A stretch of DNA of 38,175 nucleotides from Chromera velia (Eukaryota; Sar; Chromeraceae), in contig JAHBMJ010000210.1 in NCBI GenBank assembly GCA_018398765.1, positions 15,769 to 53,943 on the forward strand. Reading direction: 5' to 3'. The position numbers and the translations under genes are program-made. Below the pieces are notes generated by a model. It saw only the letters and a program-made list of their open reading frames with translations, did not search any database and was not told where the DNA came from. Position 1 is the stretch's first letter, and each line of letters begins with the position of its first letter. Positions 10,644 through 20,997 of the stretch are shown here, one piece after another.

Positions 10644-13190
10644 TGATTTCCGTGTGTGTTTCTTACATGTATTCTTCTGTTTTTTTTCTCTTTTTTTCCT
10701 TTTTCCTGTTCGATCACAAACTCAAGTGCTTTTTCTTTCTCTTCTTCCTCTTTTTCTTTTTTTCTTCCTCTTTTGTTGTCAGTCCTTGCGTAATCAGTCT
10801 TCCTATCTGTGGATGACGATGGGGCCATGTCCGTGTCAGTCCGCAGTCGCCCCTGTAAGCCTGCAGACCCTTCAGTGTTTTTAACCATTTTATCGATTCG
10901 GAAACCCTCCCTGCTGCTGTCTTGCATGCATCGGAGGATTTCTCGAGCCCATAGGTCTGTTCGGCTGTATGAAGGGTGGTCTTTGGAATTGCTGCCCAGG
11001 TTGGTGCTGCCGTGAAGGAAAACCTTGTGGATTTCTTTATCCAAGTGCTCTGGTTGTCTGATTTTATGTCGAAAGTCCCTGCCATTCCGTTCTCTGTTGC
11101 TGGGGAAAAGGAGGCGGTCTCTGAAGCACTGCAGGGAAAGGGGACGGTCTTTGAAAGATAGCAGGTGGTCTTTGAAACACTGTGGTTTACGCTGAAGGAA
11201 GCGTCCTGTTTCCTCCAAAACCAAAACCCTAGCGTGCTGAGCCTGTAATTCGATTCTCTCTCCAGTCTCGCTGCAGTGTCCTACATACGGGTTTTGCGTG
11301 ACCCTTTCTGCCGCAATATCCACATTCGTGATCTACAGGAAGAGTGCAGCGGTCACCTGCATAAGGGGCTGCACCTCCACACTGGGTACATGTAGCTTGA
11401 GTGGACACTGCCGCTGCTATATCTGCCGCTGTTTGCGCTGCTGTTTGTGCCACTGTTTGCTGCAGAACTGCGTTAATCAAGGCAGATGTCTGTCCTTCAA
11501 AAAGAGGAGCGAGCCCTTCTTCTTGACGGTTGGTGATTCTGTTTCCTTCGGAATCCATCATTTCTTTATCTCTTCTCTCGATTGTCGTGATCTTCCTTAC
11601 TTTTTCGGCTTTCTCAGTCGTTCCACTGTTCTGTGCAATTAGCTCTGCTGCCCCCACTAATTTGTCGAATGATGTGTATTGCTTTTGTGTGAGGATTGAC
11701 TTTGTGATCTTGTCGGACAGTCCTCTCCGGAATTTTTTTATCAGTCTTTCATCCTCGATCGACGAATTTGCTTATCAACAAAGGGAAGTGTACCTGTCTG
11801 CGTATTCTTGGATTGTTTCTTCTTCTCTTTACTGCAAGTTGTCTAAGCTGGCCTCTGCTCTCTCTACGTGTGGTTCTTTGAGTCCAAACTTCGAGAAGAA
11901 TGTGTCTTTCAGGTCAGTGATAGTTTAAATTTTCCTCATTTTTTCGTCGGATATGTTTGTGAACCAATCGAGTGCATTTCCCTTCAGCGACTTTTGGAAA
12001 TAGAACAGGACTTGGGTGATGTTCCATTGAAAAGCAGTGGCATCCATCTCAAAAGCTCTCCAGAAGTTTCGTACGTCTTTTCTTTCTCCTGAATATGCAT
12101 TGATGTCTGCTTTGATTGGGGGGTTGTAGAAGTGGTTTGGGGTTGGCAGCAGTGGAGGGGTTGGTAGCAGAGGAGGCAGATCAGCTCTTTGGGTGGAAAA
12201 GGGAAGCTGTGAGGGTACCGAAGCCACGCTGTCTGCTTTCGCTTCCTTTACGGGCAGTTTGTCTGTGTTAAGCACCAACTCGAATTCTCCTTCTTTTGTA
12301 GGTTTGAATGTCACTCCCTGTCTTGCTAATTCTTTCAGGACAGACGGATCCCATTTCTGTACTTGCGCGGGGCCGGCTGACGTCTTCTTCTATGCTTCAT
12401 CGGTCGGTTGATCTATCATTTCCTCGTCGAGGTCTTCTTTGTTCTCTTCTCCATTTCTTTTCTCTTCATTATTTTCCTTTCCTTTCTCATTCTCTTGTGT
12501 CTCATTTTCTTCCATTTTTTCGTCTTGGCTCTCCACCTCCTTTTCTGTTTCCTTTTTCTTGTTGTTCCGATTTTTGTTATAATTGGAGGATTTGCCCTTT
12601 TCCTTCTTTTTCGATGGCTCTTTAATTATTTTCTTGGATTTTTCCATATGCTGAAGAAACTCGTCCATTTCAAGGAATTCGTCAGCGTTGTTTTTCTTCT
12701 TGTTCTTTTCTAGTGCTTTTTGTCGGGCTGTCAGTTTTTTCTTGGCCTGAGGCTTTGGAGCTATATTTGGTTCTCTTTCCCCTTTTTTTTTTCGACAGAA
12801 AAGCCTTCAGTCTACCCAAATGTAGCGAGTGGGGGAAGGAATGTATATAGGGAGAAGTTGGCGGTTACTGTCGATAAATCTCAGCTGACGTGTGACGTCA
12901 AGATTCAGTGCCTTGATGACTTCGTCTGACTGGCGATTATGAGCGACGACTATGTATGAATACTGATCTAAAAGGAAGATTCTCAGATTTTGTTGGTCCT
13001 CAATGAATTCTGTGTTTCTCTGCAAAATTTCGTTCACGATGAGTCTCGCTCGTTCTTCCTTTTCCGTTGTGTGCAATTCTGGAAGTTCTCCAGGCAAAAT
13101 TGCTCGAAGGATCTTTCTCGTTCTGGCTGTGATTTCTTCGGGGTTTGCCTGGTCAGTTGTTCTTTTTCGCGTCAGATGGGTTTGAGGGAT
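10644..13190 (-). pseudogene. gypsy-like Gag with zinc knuckle
   Basis: The capsid-like core is recognisable near 12000-12080 (YSGERKDVRNFWRAFEMDA, then FYFQKSLKGNALDWF), the usual Retrotrans_gag pattern. A CCHC knuckle CGYCGRKGHAKPVC lies at 11283-11324. The N-terminal part (13097-12807) and a Lys/Glu-rich block (12668-12390) are in the same frame. After the knuckle a Gln/Pro-rich tail reads in that frame (FQRPPAIFQRP near 11175, then PQGFPSRQHQPGQQFQRP near 11030). It contains about ten TAA, TAG or TGA codons before the protease. Two other frames happen to be open there and are shadows. The start codon is uncertain, because an in-frame TGA precedes the conserved part at about 13205. Confidence 0.7.
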
Positions 13191-13710
13191 TATTTTTGTA
13201 TTTCAGTTAGATAGAGTTTTCTGTTTTGCTGCTGATTTCTGTTAAAATCTCATGATATAAGTAAAGGAAGTTAAAAATTATGAACTTACAGAGAGAAAAA
13301 ACGACTTGATAAAGTGAGAGAGGTACGGTTCCGTTGAAGAGCGAAAAGAGAAGGGAGAATCCGAATTTGAAGAAAGACAGAAGGGTTTGTTTAGCTGTGA
13401 AGGAAAGATTTGTGCAACAGAGTGAAATTCCAAACTTGCTGAGGGGAAAGATGGCTTAATTTGCAGAAAGATCTCCTTCGCAAAAGGAAAGAAAGAGAAG
13501 CAATCCAAATTCGAATGAAGAAAGAGTTACTTGTATTTGTCTCGTATGTGCAGGTAGACTGCTCGTATACACAAAGACGGCAAGCGAAAAAAGTAAGTCA
13601 CACAGGGATGGAAGTAGTCGAATTTTCTTTTTGCTTAGCAGGAAAGTCCAAGTCACAAAACGTACGAACGCTTCGTAATGTGTTTTGCCTTTCGCAGAAG
13701 GATAAAATAA

Positions 13711-14087
13711 GTCAAATTTACCGTCAGGTAGAATGCGTGAAATTCATAAAAAGAGCAGGGCTTTGCCGTTTATAGAGAAACGAAGAGGGGTCAAATTCAC
13801 TGTTAGGTAGAATGCGTGAAATTCGCAAAAAGAGCAGGGCTTCGCCGTTCACAGAGAAATGAAGAGAAGCCAAATTCACTGTCAGGTAGAATGTGTGAAA
13901 TTTGTAAAAAGGGCAGGAAAAGGCGGTACAGTCAGAAATTTCAGCAGCGCTTCGCGGTGTGGTCCTGTCTGATGTTGATTTATGGTAGAGGACAGAAAGT
14001 GGGGTTCCGTCAGAAATTCCAGTAGCGCTTCGCGATGTGGCCCTGCTTCTTCTCCTTGCAGGTACAGGATACCAAAGGGACGGCCAA
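13711..14087. repeat. 79-bp tandem repeat array in the gypsy 5' leader
   Basis: Two near-identical 79-bp units (13711-13789 and 13790-13868; GTCAAATT...AGGTAGAATGCGTGAAATTC core) are followed by a partial third. A related pair of 78-bp spaced units follows (starting 13931 and 14009; GTCAGAAATT...AGCGCTTCGCG). Each unit contains a GGGCTTCGCCG-like word. The array lies between Gag and the possible primer-binding site, so it belongs to the leader/5' UTR of the element. Confidence 0.75.
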
Positions 14088-14299
14088 GTCGAGGGCGTAC
14101 AAATTGAAGTTTGAGTTGATGGCTCGCAGGTGTGGGCTCCTGTAGTATGCGTGTAGATGATCACAGCGTTCTGGTTTCCTCTGGGTGAACCTTCTCTGGG
14201 CGAAGAAGGTGGTCTGCGTTGCTTACAGAATAGTTGTTGTTCGGCAGAGAAGGTTGGTCTCCATTCACTCAACTCTTTGATCTTGTTGATCTCGAGCTA

Positions 14300-14309
14300 G
14301 GCGTCACCA
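14300..14309 (-). other. possible tRNA primer-binding site
   Basis: On the minus strand TGGTGACGCC lies two bases after an AACA terminus, the layout expected for an LTR end followed by a sequence complementary to a tRNA 3' CCA end. The matching tRNA is not identified and the LTR itself is not confirmed, so this is weak support for the upstream limit of the element. Confidence 0.25.
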
Positions 14310-14517
14310 CGTGTTAAGGTCTACTTAGAGGGGTTGGCGCTAGTGAGTGCTTGCAGAGGTTCAGGGGTCTTCAGGGCTTGATGTCGCTGGAGCGGTTCAA
14401 GTTGATCCCTAGTGACAGACTCGATCGATGTCAGGAGCATGGAGCTTTCTTGCGATTCAGCGATCGATCTGATTTCATAGTAGTCTTCTAGAAAGTCTTT
14501 CGAAAGTCTTTCATGTG

Positions 14518-14572
14518 ATTTCGATCGAAATGCGACAGGCCAAAATCTGTATAGTACAGGACGTTAACGTCC
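14518..14572. repeat. two perfect 14-bp palindromes
   Basis: ATTTCGATCGAAAT (14518-14531) and GGACGTTAACGTCC (14559-14572) are each perfect palindromes, with centres 41 bp apart. A GAAAGTCTTTC duplication sits just upstream (about 14491-14512). They lie upstream of the gypsy-like gag, possibly in its 5' LTR. Function unknown. Confidence 0.7.
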
Positions 14573-14599
14573 CGTCTCTTTTCTTGTTGATCCTTAAAA

Positions 14600-14675
14600 A
14601 GGTAGGTAGCGAGGATTGAACCTATGATCTTCTGTTTGTTAATGTTGTATGTTAACCACTAAGTCATGAACGTAA
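14600..14675 (-). mobile_element. tRNA-Val-like SINE head or tRNA relic
   Basis: On the minus strand an A box (TGACTTAGTGGTT, 14654-14666) and a B box (GGTTCAATCCT, 14612-14622) are separated by 31 bp, as in a tRNA. Between them TTAACAA fits an anticodon loop reading AAC (Val). The D-loop word AGTGGTTA matches common Val(AAC) tRNAs. The acceptor stems do not pair and the anticodon stem is poor, so it is not a functional tRNA gene. It is best explained as the RNA polymerase III promoter head of a SINE, or a decayed tRNA copy. Confidence 0.5.
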
Positions 14676-15587
14676 GCGACACACACCATTCTCTTTTGCT
14701 TAGCACTATTTTCGATTAAGTCAATTTATTTAATTCTCATTTTTTTTCTAGTCACGCTTTGATAGCGCATAGCAATATAACTAGTGGTATAATTTGTAAG
14801 ATCATTTAGTGCATAGTTTACATCAGTGACGTCACAATGACGTGCATAGTATAGTCATTAAATTAGTTATTGAAGTAATTCGTTTATCCATTGATGTAAG
14901 TTTTTAAAACTATATGAACTGCACTTCATCATTCATAGTCTCCATTCCTGCAGAGTCTCACGGTTTTCTCACGTCAGTTCTCTTCCCTAAGCGTCTTCAA
15001 CATTCTTTCAGCACTGCATGTGCAGATAGACGTACAGGGATCATGGATCCTTCCTCGATCGGGGGAAACTTGTCTCAGCTTCTTTTCTTTCCCTCGACCT
15101 CTGGACGATCCAAATTTCTTTTCTGCCAAGCAATGGATGATGCAGTCTTCTGGTCGCGCGGCTGTCCACCCGAGGAAAGACGCCTGTTTGAGGGATTAAG
15201 AAAGATCGAGACAACTGGGTGGGCATTTTCTTTACAGTCAACACTCCACTTCATTGATTTATTCACTCATGGCATGGGAGAATTACTGCACGTTCAGGTG
15301 CACTGCAGGGGGTCGACAAGGCCGCTCGAAGTGCATCTCACACACACGCAATGCACACAAGATTGAGTAGAAGAAAACTTAAAAAAGACGAGATACCTCA
15401 AATTAATGACATGGACATGTGCACAACACCGGAATTTCATCATACAGACGCGACACGTGTCACGCCATACATTCATCCACTCATTCTCTCACACTGCCAG
15501 AAAATGAACGATAAGTTAAGAAACGATCATAGGACAGACTGCGATCACAAAAGGAAAGAAAATTCGACACGCTCATGCATGGAGGTG
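14676..15587. other. AT-rich intergenic DNA and SET gene 3' flank
   Basis: 14676-14910 is AT-rich with no coding signal. 15370-15587 lies immediately downstream of the SET gene stop and should include its 3' UTR. A 150-codon plus-strand open frame in the middle is listed separately. Confidence 0.4.
14914..15366 (+). CDS. unsupported open reading frame, 150 aa
   Basis: An uninterrupted plus-strand frame of 150 codons. I do not recognise the product. The middle (PSSIGGNLSQLLFF, then CPPEERRLFEGLRKIE) has a protein-like composition and no low-complexity bias, so it could be an exon of an otherwise invisible gene. No signal peptide, motif or paired splice sites are convincing. It converges on the SET gene, whose stop is at 15588, and overlaps what should be that gene's 3' flank. 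It is most likely fortuitous or a relic. Confidence 0.15.
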   Translation: MNCTSSFIVSIPAESHGFLTSVLFPKRLQHSFSTACADRRTGIMDPSSIGGNLSQLLFFPSTSGRSKFLFCQAMDDAVFWSRGCPPEERRLFEGLRKIETTGWAFSLQSTLHFIDLFTHGMGELLHVQVHCRGSTRPLEVHLTHTQCTQD

Positions 15588-18500
15588 TCACGACGTTCCG
15601 ACCGTCTCACGGCTGCCCTCTCTTTCTCTCTCCTCCTGTTGCACCCCTTCCTCTTGCATTTCTTCCTCCTCTTCTGCCTCTGTCTCTTCGCTCACTCTCT
15701 CCGAAACCGAAGAAGCAGCGCGGTTCTTCGCCTCTTCTTCGCTCTCATCCTCTCCCTCCTCTAACCCGGCGGAAGGAATTTCAAGACCCGTAGAGGGAGG
15801 GAGAGACATAACGGGCTCTCCTAGTTTTTCTCTCAGAACGTTTGCGCCTCGCTGCACGCACCGGTGGTTCTCCAACCGGAACAACAGCGCAAGTTGCCGT
15901 CTCCTGAAGGCTCTCTGGAAGGCATTGCGCTGTTGGAGCCACTCCTTGGAGGGGGCGGCGGGGACACCGTCAGAGTCCACTGCCAAAGGGGGAGGGGGTG
16001 TGGCGTCGGGCTGAGGGTCTGCTCTGGGCGAGTTGATAACCTTCCACAATTCCTCGGGAGATTCCTTGAAGGGCAAAAGTTCGACTGCAGAAGTGGNNNN
16101 NNNNNNNNNNNNNNNNNNNNNNNNNNNNGGGGGGGGGCAGAAAGAGGAACGAGTTGAGGGGTGGTTCGAGTGGAGGAGGGATGAGAAGGGGAAAGACAGA
16201 CGCAAACAGGCAGATATGCACACACACACACACACACACACACGGACGGACGGACGGACGGACGGACGGAAGGAAGGAGGGGCAGGATAGACAGAATCTC
16301 TTCCTGGATTGGAACACAATACAACGAGCGCAATCGACGAAGAGAAGAGAAGGCCCCTTGAATGAAGAATGCCGTCCCATCACTGCACTTACCTGCACGG
16401 AGAAGTAGCCTCATTGCAAGGGCCTCGTTTTCCTCCGAGAGTTCGTCCGAACATCTCTGCAAATAAGGGGAGGGAAGGAAGGAAGAAGGATACCAACCTC
16501 TGCTGTCATCAAAGAGTTGAGGGAGAATTCGAATGCCCTTTTTTTAGAGAAAAGCAGGCAGGGAGGAATTTCGCTTCAGGGCATTGGAAGAGAAGAAGGC
16601 ATTGAAAAGAAAAGAAGGCGAGTATCTGCCTCTATGCACATCTGGAGAGCCAAGAGTGGCATCGAAAACGTCGAGAGAGAGGGAGCGAGAGGGTGGGGGG
16701 AAGGGACGGGAAGCAGAAAGGGGGCGAGAGAACTTATAGACACGAACACAGAATCCATCCTGACACAAAAATGAAAAGAAACACAGAGAGGGCGGACAGA
16801 ACCAGAGGATAAAGGGATCTTCAAATGCAAGACGCAAGAAAGAAACTCACGCTCAAAGGCAGAGATGCCCATTCCTTCTTCCCCCCTCCAGCCGCAAGGA
16901 AACGGGCCGCCGTCAGGGCCTCGACGGAAGGTCCTGTGGGGGTCATGACCACCTGCGTGCGTCAATGTATGCATCCATGCAGATCTTTTTTTTGAAGACT
17001 CGAGGAAAGGAAGGGCACCAACGGTACACAAGAAAGACTTAGATACACATGCAAACTTTGGGGTTTGGATTCCGTTGTGCGTTCGTTTAGAGGCGCAAAC
17101 ACGTAAGCACCTGCTCTACACGTCGCCAGCAAGCCCTCCTAGTTTGAAGGAAACAAAAGAGAACGGAGGAAGCGATGCGCACGGCTTCTTTCAAAAGAAA
17201 CCACGATGTTTTCTTTTCAAACAACCCTAAATTTACCCCTCCCTTCAGTGACTGCAAGCAGTACTGACCTTATTTGCCATGGCAGGATCTGCACGGACGA
17301 TCGCTGCCCTCTTCAACAGATCCGCAGCGCTCAGATCCCCGGCAGCAGAGGCAGAGACCAGCTTTTGTGCGGCCGTCTCTGCGTCTCCCTCTCCTGCTTT
17401 CGTGCTCGGAAGGAGGGCGTCTGTCAGAGAGACTCTCTCATTCGGGTTGTTCGACTCCACAAAACCCCAACGCCGCAAGAGCTCGGAGCTCGAGTGATCG
17501 CCGTAACTGAGGACAGTTGAAGGGGGAGGGGGCACAGAGTGAGGAGAACGCGGATGGGAGCAGGAAGGACGAAGAATGCTGGCAAGAGGCACCCATCCCA
17601 AAGGCTTGAGGGTTTTCGCTTGCTTTTGTGCTTGACGGTTTTCGAATGAAAACAAGCGAAATCGACTGACAAATAATAAAAGCATCAGTACTTAGTTCCT
17701 CCGCAGAAGGCCCAGTCGAACCTCCCATCGGATCGAAAGTCCCCTTTTTTCTCTTCCGGCGCCCTCAAAATCTGTTTCTTTTTTTTCGTTCGTGTCTCCT
17801 CACCTCAACCACGCTTCATTGCCTGCCCTCTTTCCTTTCTGCTTCTTCTGCTTCTGCTTCTTCTTCTTCTTCTTCTTCTTTCCTAGCTGTTCTGTTTGTT
17901 GGGGAAGCAAACGAGAGGACTGATGGAAATGCTGACTTAAGGGCTGACCAATCGACTGTGAACAAGAATATCTCCGTTTCTTCCTCTCCCCGCTTCGTAA
18001 ATCAACGCAGTTGCATTGCTGACTGGCTGACTTACTCACTCACTCGCACTCTCACTGAGAGGCTGACTGACTGAGGAAGATTTGCTTTTCTTTTCATGCA
18101 GATTTCTTAAATGCTGACTGACTTGAGGAAGATTTGCTGTCCCGCTCCAACAGGCTCTGTTGTTTCGACGTAATACATTTTTCTCAAGGGCTCGAAGCGG
18201 ACCGTGGCCTGCAGCTCACGCAGAGTGGGAGGAGCGAGATGGATGGATGGACTATCAGGGGGTTTTCTGTTTTCTTTCTCTTCACATTTCTTTCGAGAGA
18301 GAGAGTGCCACCCTTGCACACAGAGAGACTGAAAGATGGCGATATCAAAAGAAGCTTTGCCAAGAAGAGAAGGGATGATAAAATGAAGCACTAGATACAT
18401 CAACAGGAAGAGGAAGAAAGCCGAAGCCGTAGGCACTCACTTGTTCACTCTCTATCATTCTCTCTCCCCCGCTCTCGGGCAGAGATCAGCAGCCTCACCG

Positions 18501-19133
18501 TTGTGTTTCCGTTGTGGTTCAAAAAGTCCGCGTACGGAAGAATTGACCGAAACTTCTCTTTCCTCAAAAACCGATTTCCAAACACATACAGCTGCAGACA
18601 GACAAGGAAGCTGAAACGAATGAATCCTGTGCAAACAGAAAAGCGTCGGAAGGGAAGGAAGGGAGGAAGGAAGGAAGGAAGGAAGGAAGTTACCGACCGC
18701 TACGAGACGAATGAGCCTCTTGGTAGGAAGCAAAAGAAGACTGAAAGGGGAAGCGAAAAGGTCTGGCCTCCTCGTGGCGTGGGTGCGAGTGTGCGTGGAG
18801 GGCAAAGCTGACGATCAAGTTGAGGTGGGTGAGGAAGAGAGAAACGGGGAGGCAGAAGAGGCGCCTTGTAAAATTGGAACAGGCCAGGAAGGAAGACAGG
18901 AGGGACAGAGGGATAGAAGAAGGAAGCAGAGGGAGACCGACGACTGACAGACTGACAGACATTCCATGCGAGTGCAGAGACAGGCGGCACAGCGAGTGCG
19001 TTGAGGAACCATTGTGGGATTTCAATGAGGAAGTCAAGGTTGTCCAGCAGCCACCAAGTCAGGTACGTGGAGAGAAGAACCCAGAGGCCGGGGAAGGATA
19101 TCAGGGGCTTCTCTATCTCAAACGATCGGCTTC

Positions 19134-19188
<55 letters not shown>

Positions 19189-20506
19189 TTGATTCATAGA
19201 CGGACACTAACAGACAGGCTGCCGGGCTGTGCTGTCCGACCCTTTCTTCTTCGGCTTCCTTTTGTTTTTCTGTTACCTTGCGTCCTGCCTTGTTGCTTTG
19301 TTCGACCTAGAATTCCCTGTTTCGTTCCTTGCCCGTCCTTCTCTGCTTGCATTGTAGAGAGGGAGAGAGGCGAAGAATATGAGAACGCCCAGAATCGGCA
19401 GAACGCAGCAGAAGAGCGTGTAGCGAGCCGATCCGATCAAAGAAGATTACTCTTTCCTTCGCTTTGGCTGCCACTACGTTGTTCTCTCTCTTTGTCTCTC
19501 TCTCTGTCTCTCTTCTGCAGGTGTCGGTCTCCGCTTGTGAAAGACATCTGGTGGCCTGGGCAAGCAACCTTTTGGACATTCCCTCTGTTTGCTTCATGCT
19601 TCCTTCCGCTCGTCAAATCCCCTCCCCTCATCTGAGTGCATCTGCATGTTTGGGTGACCCCTCTTGGTACTTCGTTCTGTCTGACCTCCTCGAAAGTGTT
19701 CAGAAGCACTCACGCACATCAACGCAGTGAATCCCCCCTATCAATGATGCACACATCTACCTACCTGCTATGATCATGGAGGTAGTGAAGTCCCTCTCCG
19801 AGAACTTGGGCGTCTGTCCCGCCGCCTCCTGGGCCTTGACGTAGTCGGTATAGATCTGTTTCCACTGCCGTCTCTGGTCGTATACCTTCGACCGAAGAGC
19901 GGCATCCTCCAAGAGGGAGAGCTCCTTCTCCGTCCACAGCACCAGCTGGTCGTATGCAGAAGGGGGGGGAAGCGTCGAGAACCAATCCGCAAAGTCCGAA
20001 AAACCTCCTTTCGATCTCTCGTTAAGGAGCTGAATAGCAAGTCTGGCTTCTGGGGTGCATGATTCAAAAAACTGCTGTGCACAGAAGCTCTTATCAAGTG
20101 GAAACACCTCAAAATCCGAAGACTCAATGGAGGACTTGAACTCACGCGACACCGCCACAATCTCCTCCCCCACACCCATTGCACGAGATGTGCGAAGGCC
20201 AAACATCTCAACTGGAGGCTGCCCCTGTTCTAACAGTTCAGGAGACGTCATCAGAGGATATTCAATCTGGAATGGAGTTGCTTTTGCATTCGTGCGGATC
20301 ATCAATCGGTCCCCTACTCTCTTTACACTGTCCGCAGGGACAATATCAAAAGGGCTGTAGCTGCCGCCAAGCGAAGAGCGTTCCCTCCTTCCCTCTACCA
20401 CTCGCCGCCGTCTCGCACTCGAACTCAATGCATCTGGTCGTAAGACGAACGCCACGGTGCTGCGCAGAGCGCAGCACGCTACCACGGTCCAGAGAAGCGA
20501 AGTCAT
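15588..20506 (-). CDS. SET-domain lysine methyltransferase, Rubisco-LSMT type, plastid-targeted (7 exons, 637 aa)
   Basis: The model is complement(join(15588..16084, 16393..16456, 16851..16952, 17269..17506, 18123..18208, 18949..19133, 19765..20506)), 1914 nt with all phases agreeing. SET domains of this family move a methyl group from S-adenosylmethionine to lysine. Visible motifs are GLRTSRAMGVGEEIVAVS (residues 113-130), SRSFE at the exon 1/2 joint (249-253), and NYGDHSSSELLRRWGF at the exon 3/4 joint (338-353), followed by NNPNERV. A helical substrate-binding-like region follows (ENEALAMRLLLRA in exon 6), then an acidic Glu-rich C-terminus. The N-terminus has a signal peptide ending VAFVLRP and then an Arg/Ser-rich stretch, the bipartite pattern for a complex plastid. 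The usual NH motif before YG is not evident. The assembly gap lies in intron 6, so no coding sequence is lost. The target protein is unknown. Confidence 0.8.
16097..16137. other. assembly gap (32 N) followed by nine G
   Basis: N residues cover 16097-16128 and poly-G covers 16129-16137. The last exon of the SET gene starts at 16084, twelve bases from the gap, so the gap is intronic. Confidence 0.95.
16219..16269. repeat. (CA)n and (GGAC)n microsatellites in SET intron 6
   Basis: About 12 CA units (16219-16243) run into about six GGAC units (16244-16269). This simple repeat is close to the N gap and may explain the failed assembly. Confidence 0.9.
18648..18689. repeat. (GGAA)n microsatellite in SET intron 2
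   Basis: About ten GGAA/GGGA units in the intron between exons 2 and 3 of the SET gene (pyrimidine-rich on the transcribed strand). Confidence 0.85.
19136..19188. repeat. (CA)n(GA)n microsatellite forming the SET intron 1 acceptor
   Basis: On the transcribed minus strand this is (TC)n followed by (TG)n, running straight into TGCAG and exon 2 at 19133. The polypyrimidine tract and the 3' splice site are thus built from the microsatellite itself. Confidence 0.85.
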
Positions 20507-20997
20507 CTTCCTTTGAAGTTCAGAAAAGGGGTTTGGAACTCACAGGGACTCATCTCTCAGCCTTGCTACGGCTTTCTGGATACAAGCTAGCTTTAACTTC
20601 GCTTTATAAGTTAGCTCGGAAGTCAGCTTGGATCCCGTAAAGTTTGTGGGCCCTAACTTTTGGCCCCGGAAAGAGCAATTATAGGTGGCGAACGCGAGCG
20701 ATACGCGAGCGGAACTATATAACTGCATGCAGCGACATGCACGCGCGCGAACGTTCACGCGCGAAGAGATCGTGCGCAATCAATGCATGCATATGCATGC
20801 TTCCCTGTCGGGGCTTCTCTTTCAATGACTGCAGGAAATATAGATACACAGTCTGACGATGAGCCGTGTGCCGTCCTCTTAGTTTCCTTTGATTAGAGAC
20901 CTGCTGTCATCAGCCAAAGTACCCTTGCAAATCAAGGCTTGAAAGTTCGTGCCACTGCCACGACAAACAACAGCCGGTCACCGCTCTTTCTCACATC
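20507..20997. promoter_or_regulatory. bidirectional promoter region with TGCATGC motifs
   Basis: The 491-bp spacer separates the divergent SET (minus) and SnoaL-like (plus) genes. It contains TGCATGC at 20724-20730, TGCATGCA at 20784-20791 and TGCATGC at 20794-20800. It also has a CTATATAA word at 20715-20722 and an imperfect CG-rich palindrome around GAACGTTC (about 20742-20763). TGCATGC is a known ApiAP2-type motif in apicomplexans; its use here is inferred. Exact start sites cannot be seen. Confidence 0.45.

Larger units (their letters stand above)
6111..14309 (-). mobile_element. Ty3/gypsy-like LTR retrotransposon, decayed; LTRs not identified
   Basis: Gag, protease, RT, RNase H, integrase and a chromodomain-like tail occur in Ty3/gypsy order on the minus strand. 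Every domain from about 13190 to 6111 lies in the same frame, so the ancestor probably had a single gag-pol ORF of about 7 kb. That frame is now broken by more than 20 stop codons (for example 12807, 12390, 11925, 11229, 9849, 9249, 8853, 8829, 7809 and 7413, giving the lowest coordinate of each). I see no frameshift. The upstream leader holds 79-bp tandem repeats and a possible primer-binding site at 14300-14309. No LTR pair is evident, so the outer limits are approximate. Confidence 0.8.

Noticed and set aside
10625..11323. Open frames of 232 aa (and 123 aa at 10714-11085) on the minus strand after the zinc knuckle
   Set aside because: They are in the two other frames. The Gln/Pro-rich Gag tail and the residues leading into the protease lie in the same frame as all other gag-pol domains, although that frame carries stops.
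18700..19197. 165-aa minus-strand frame as a separate hydrophobic protein
   Set aside because: Its start is a (TG)n repeat. Only 18949-19133 is supported, as exon 2 of the SET gene, by the SRSFE motif and phase.
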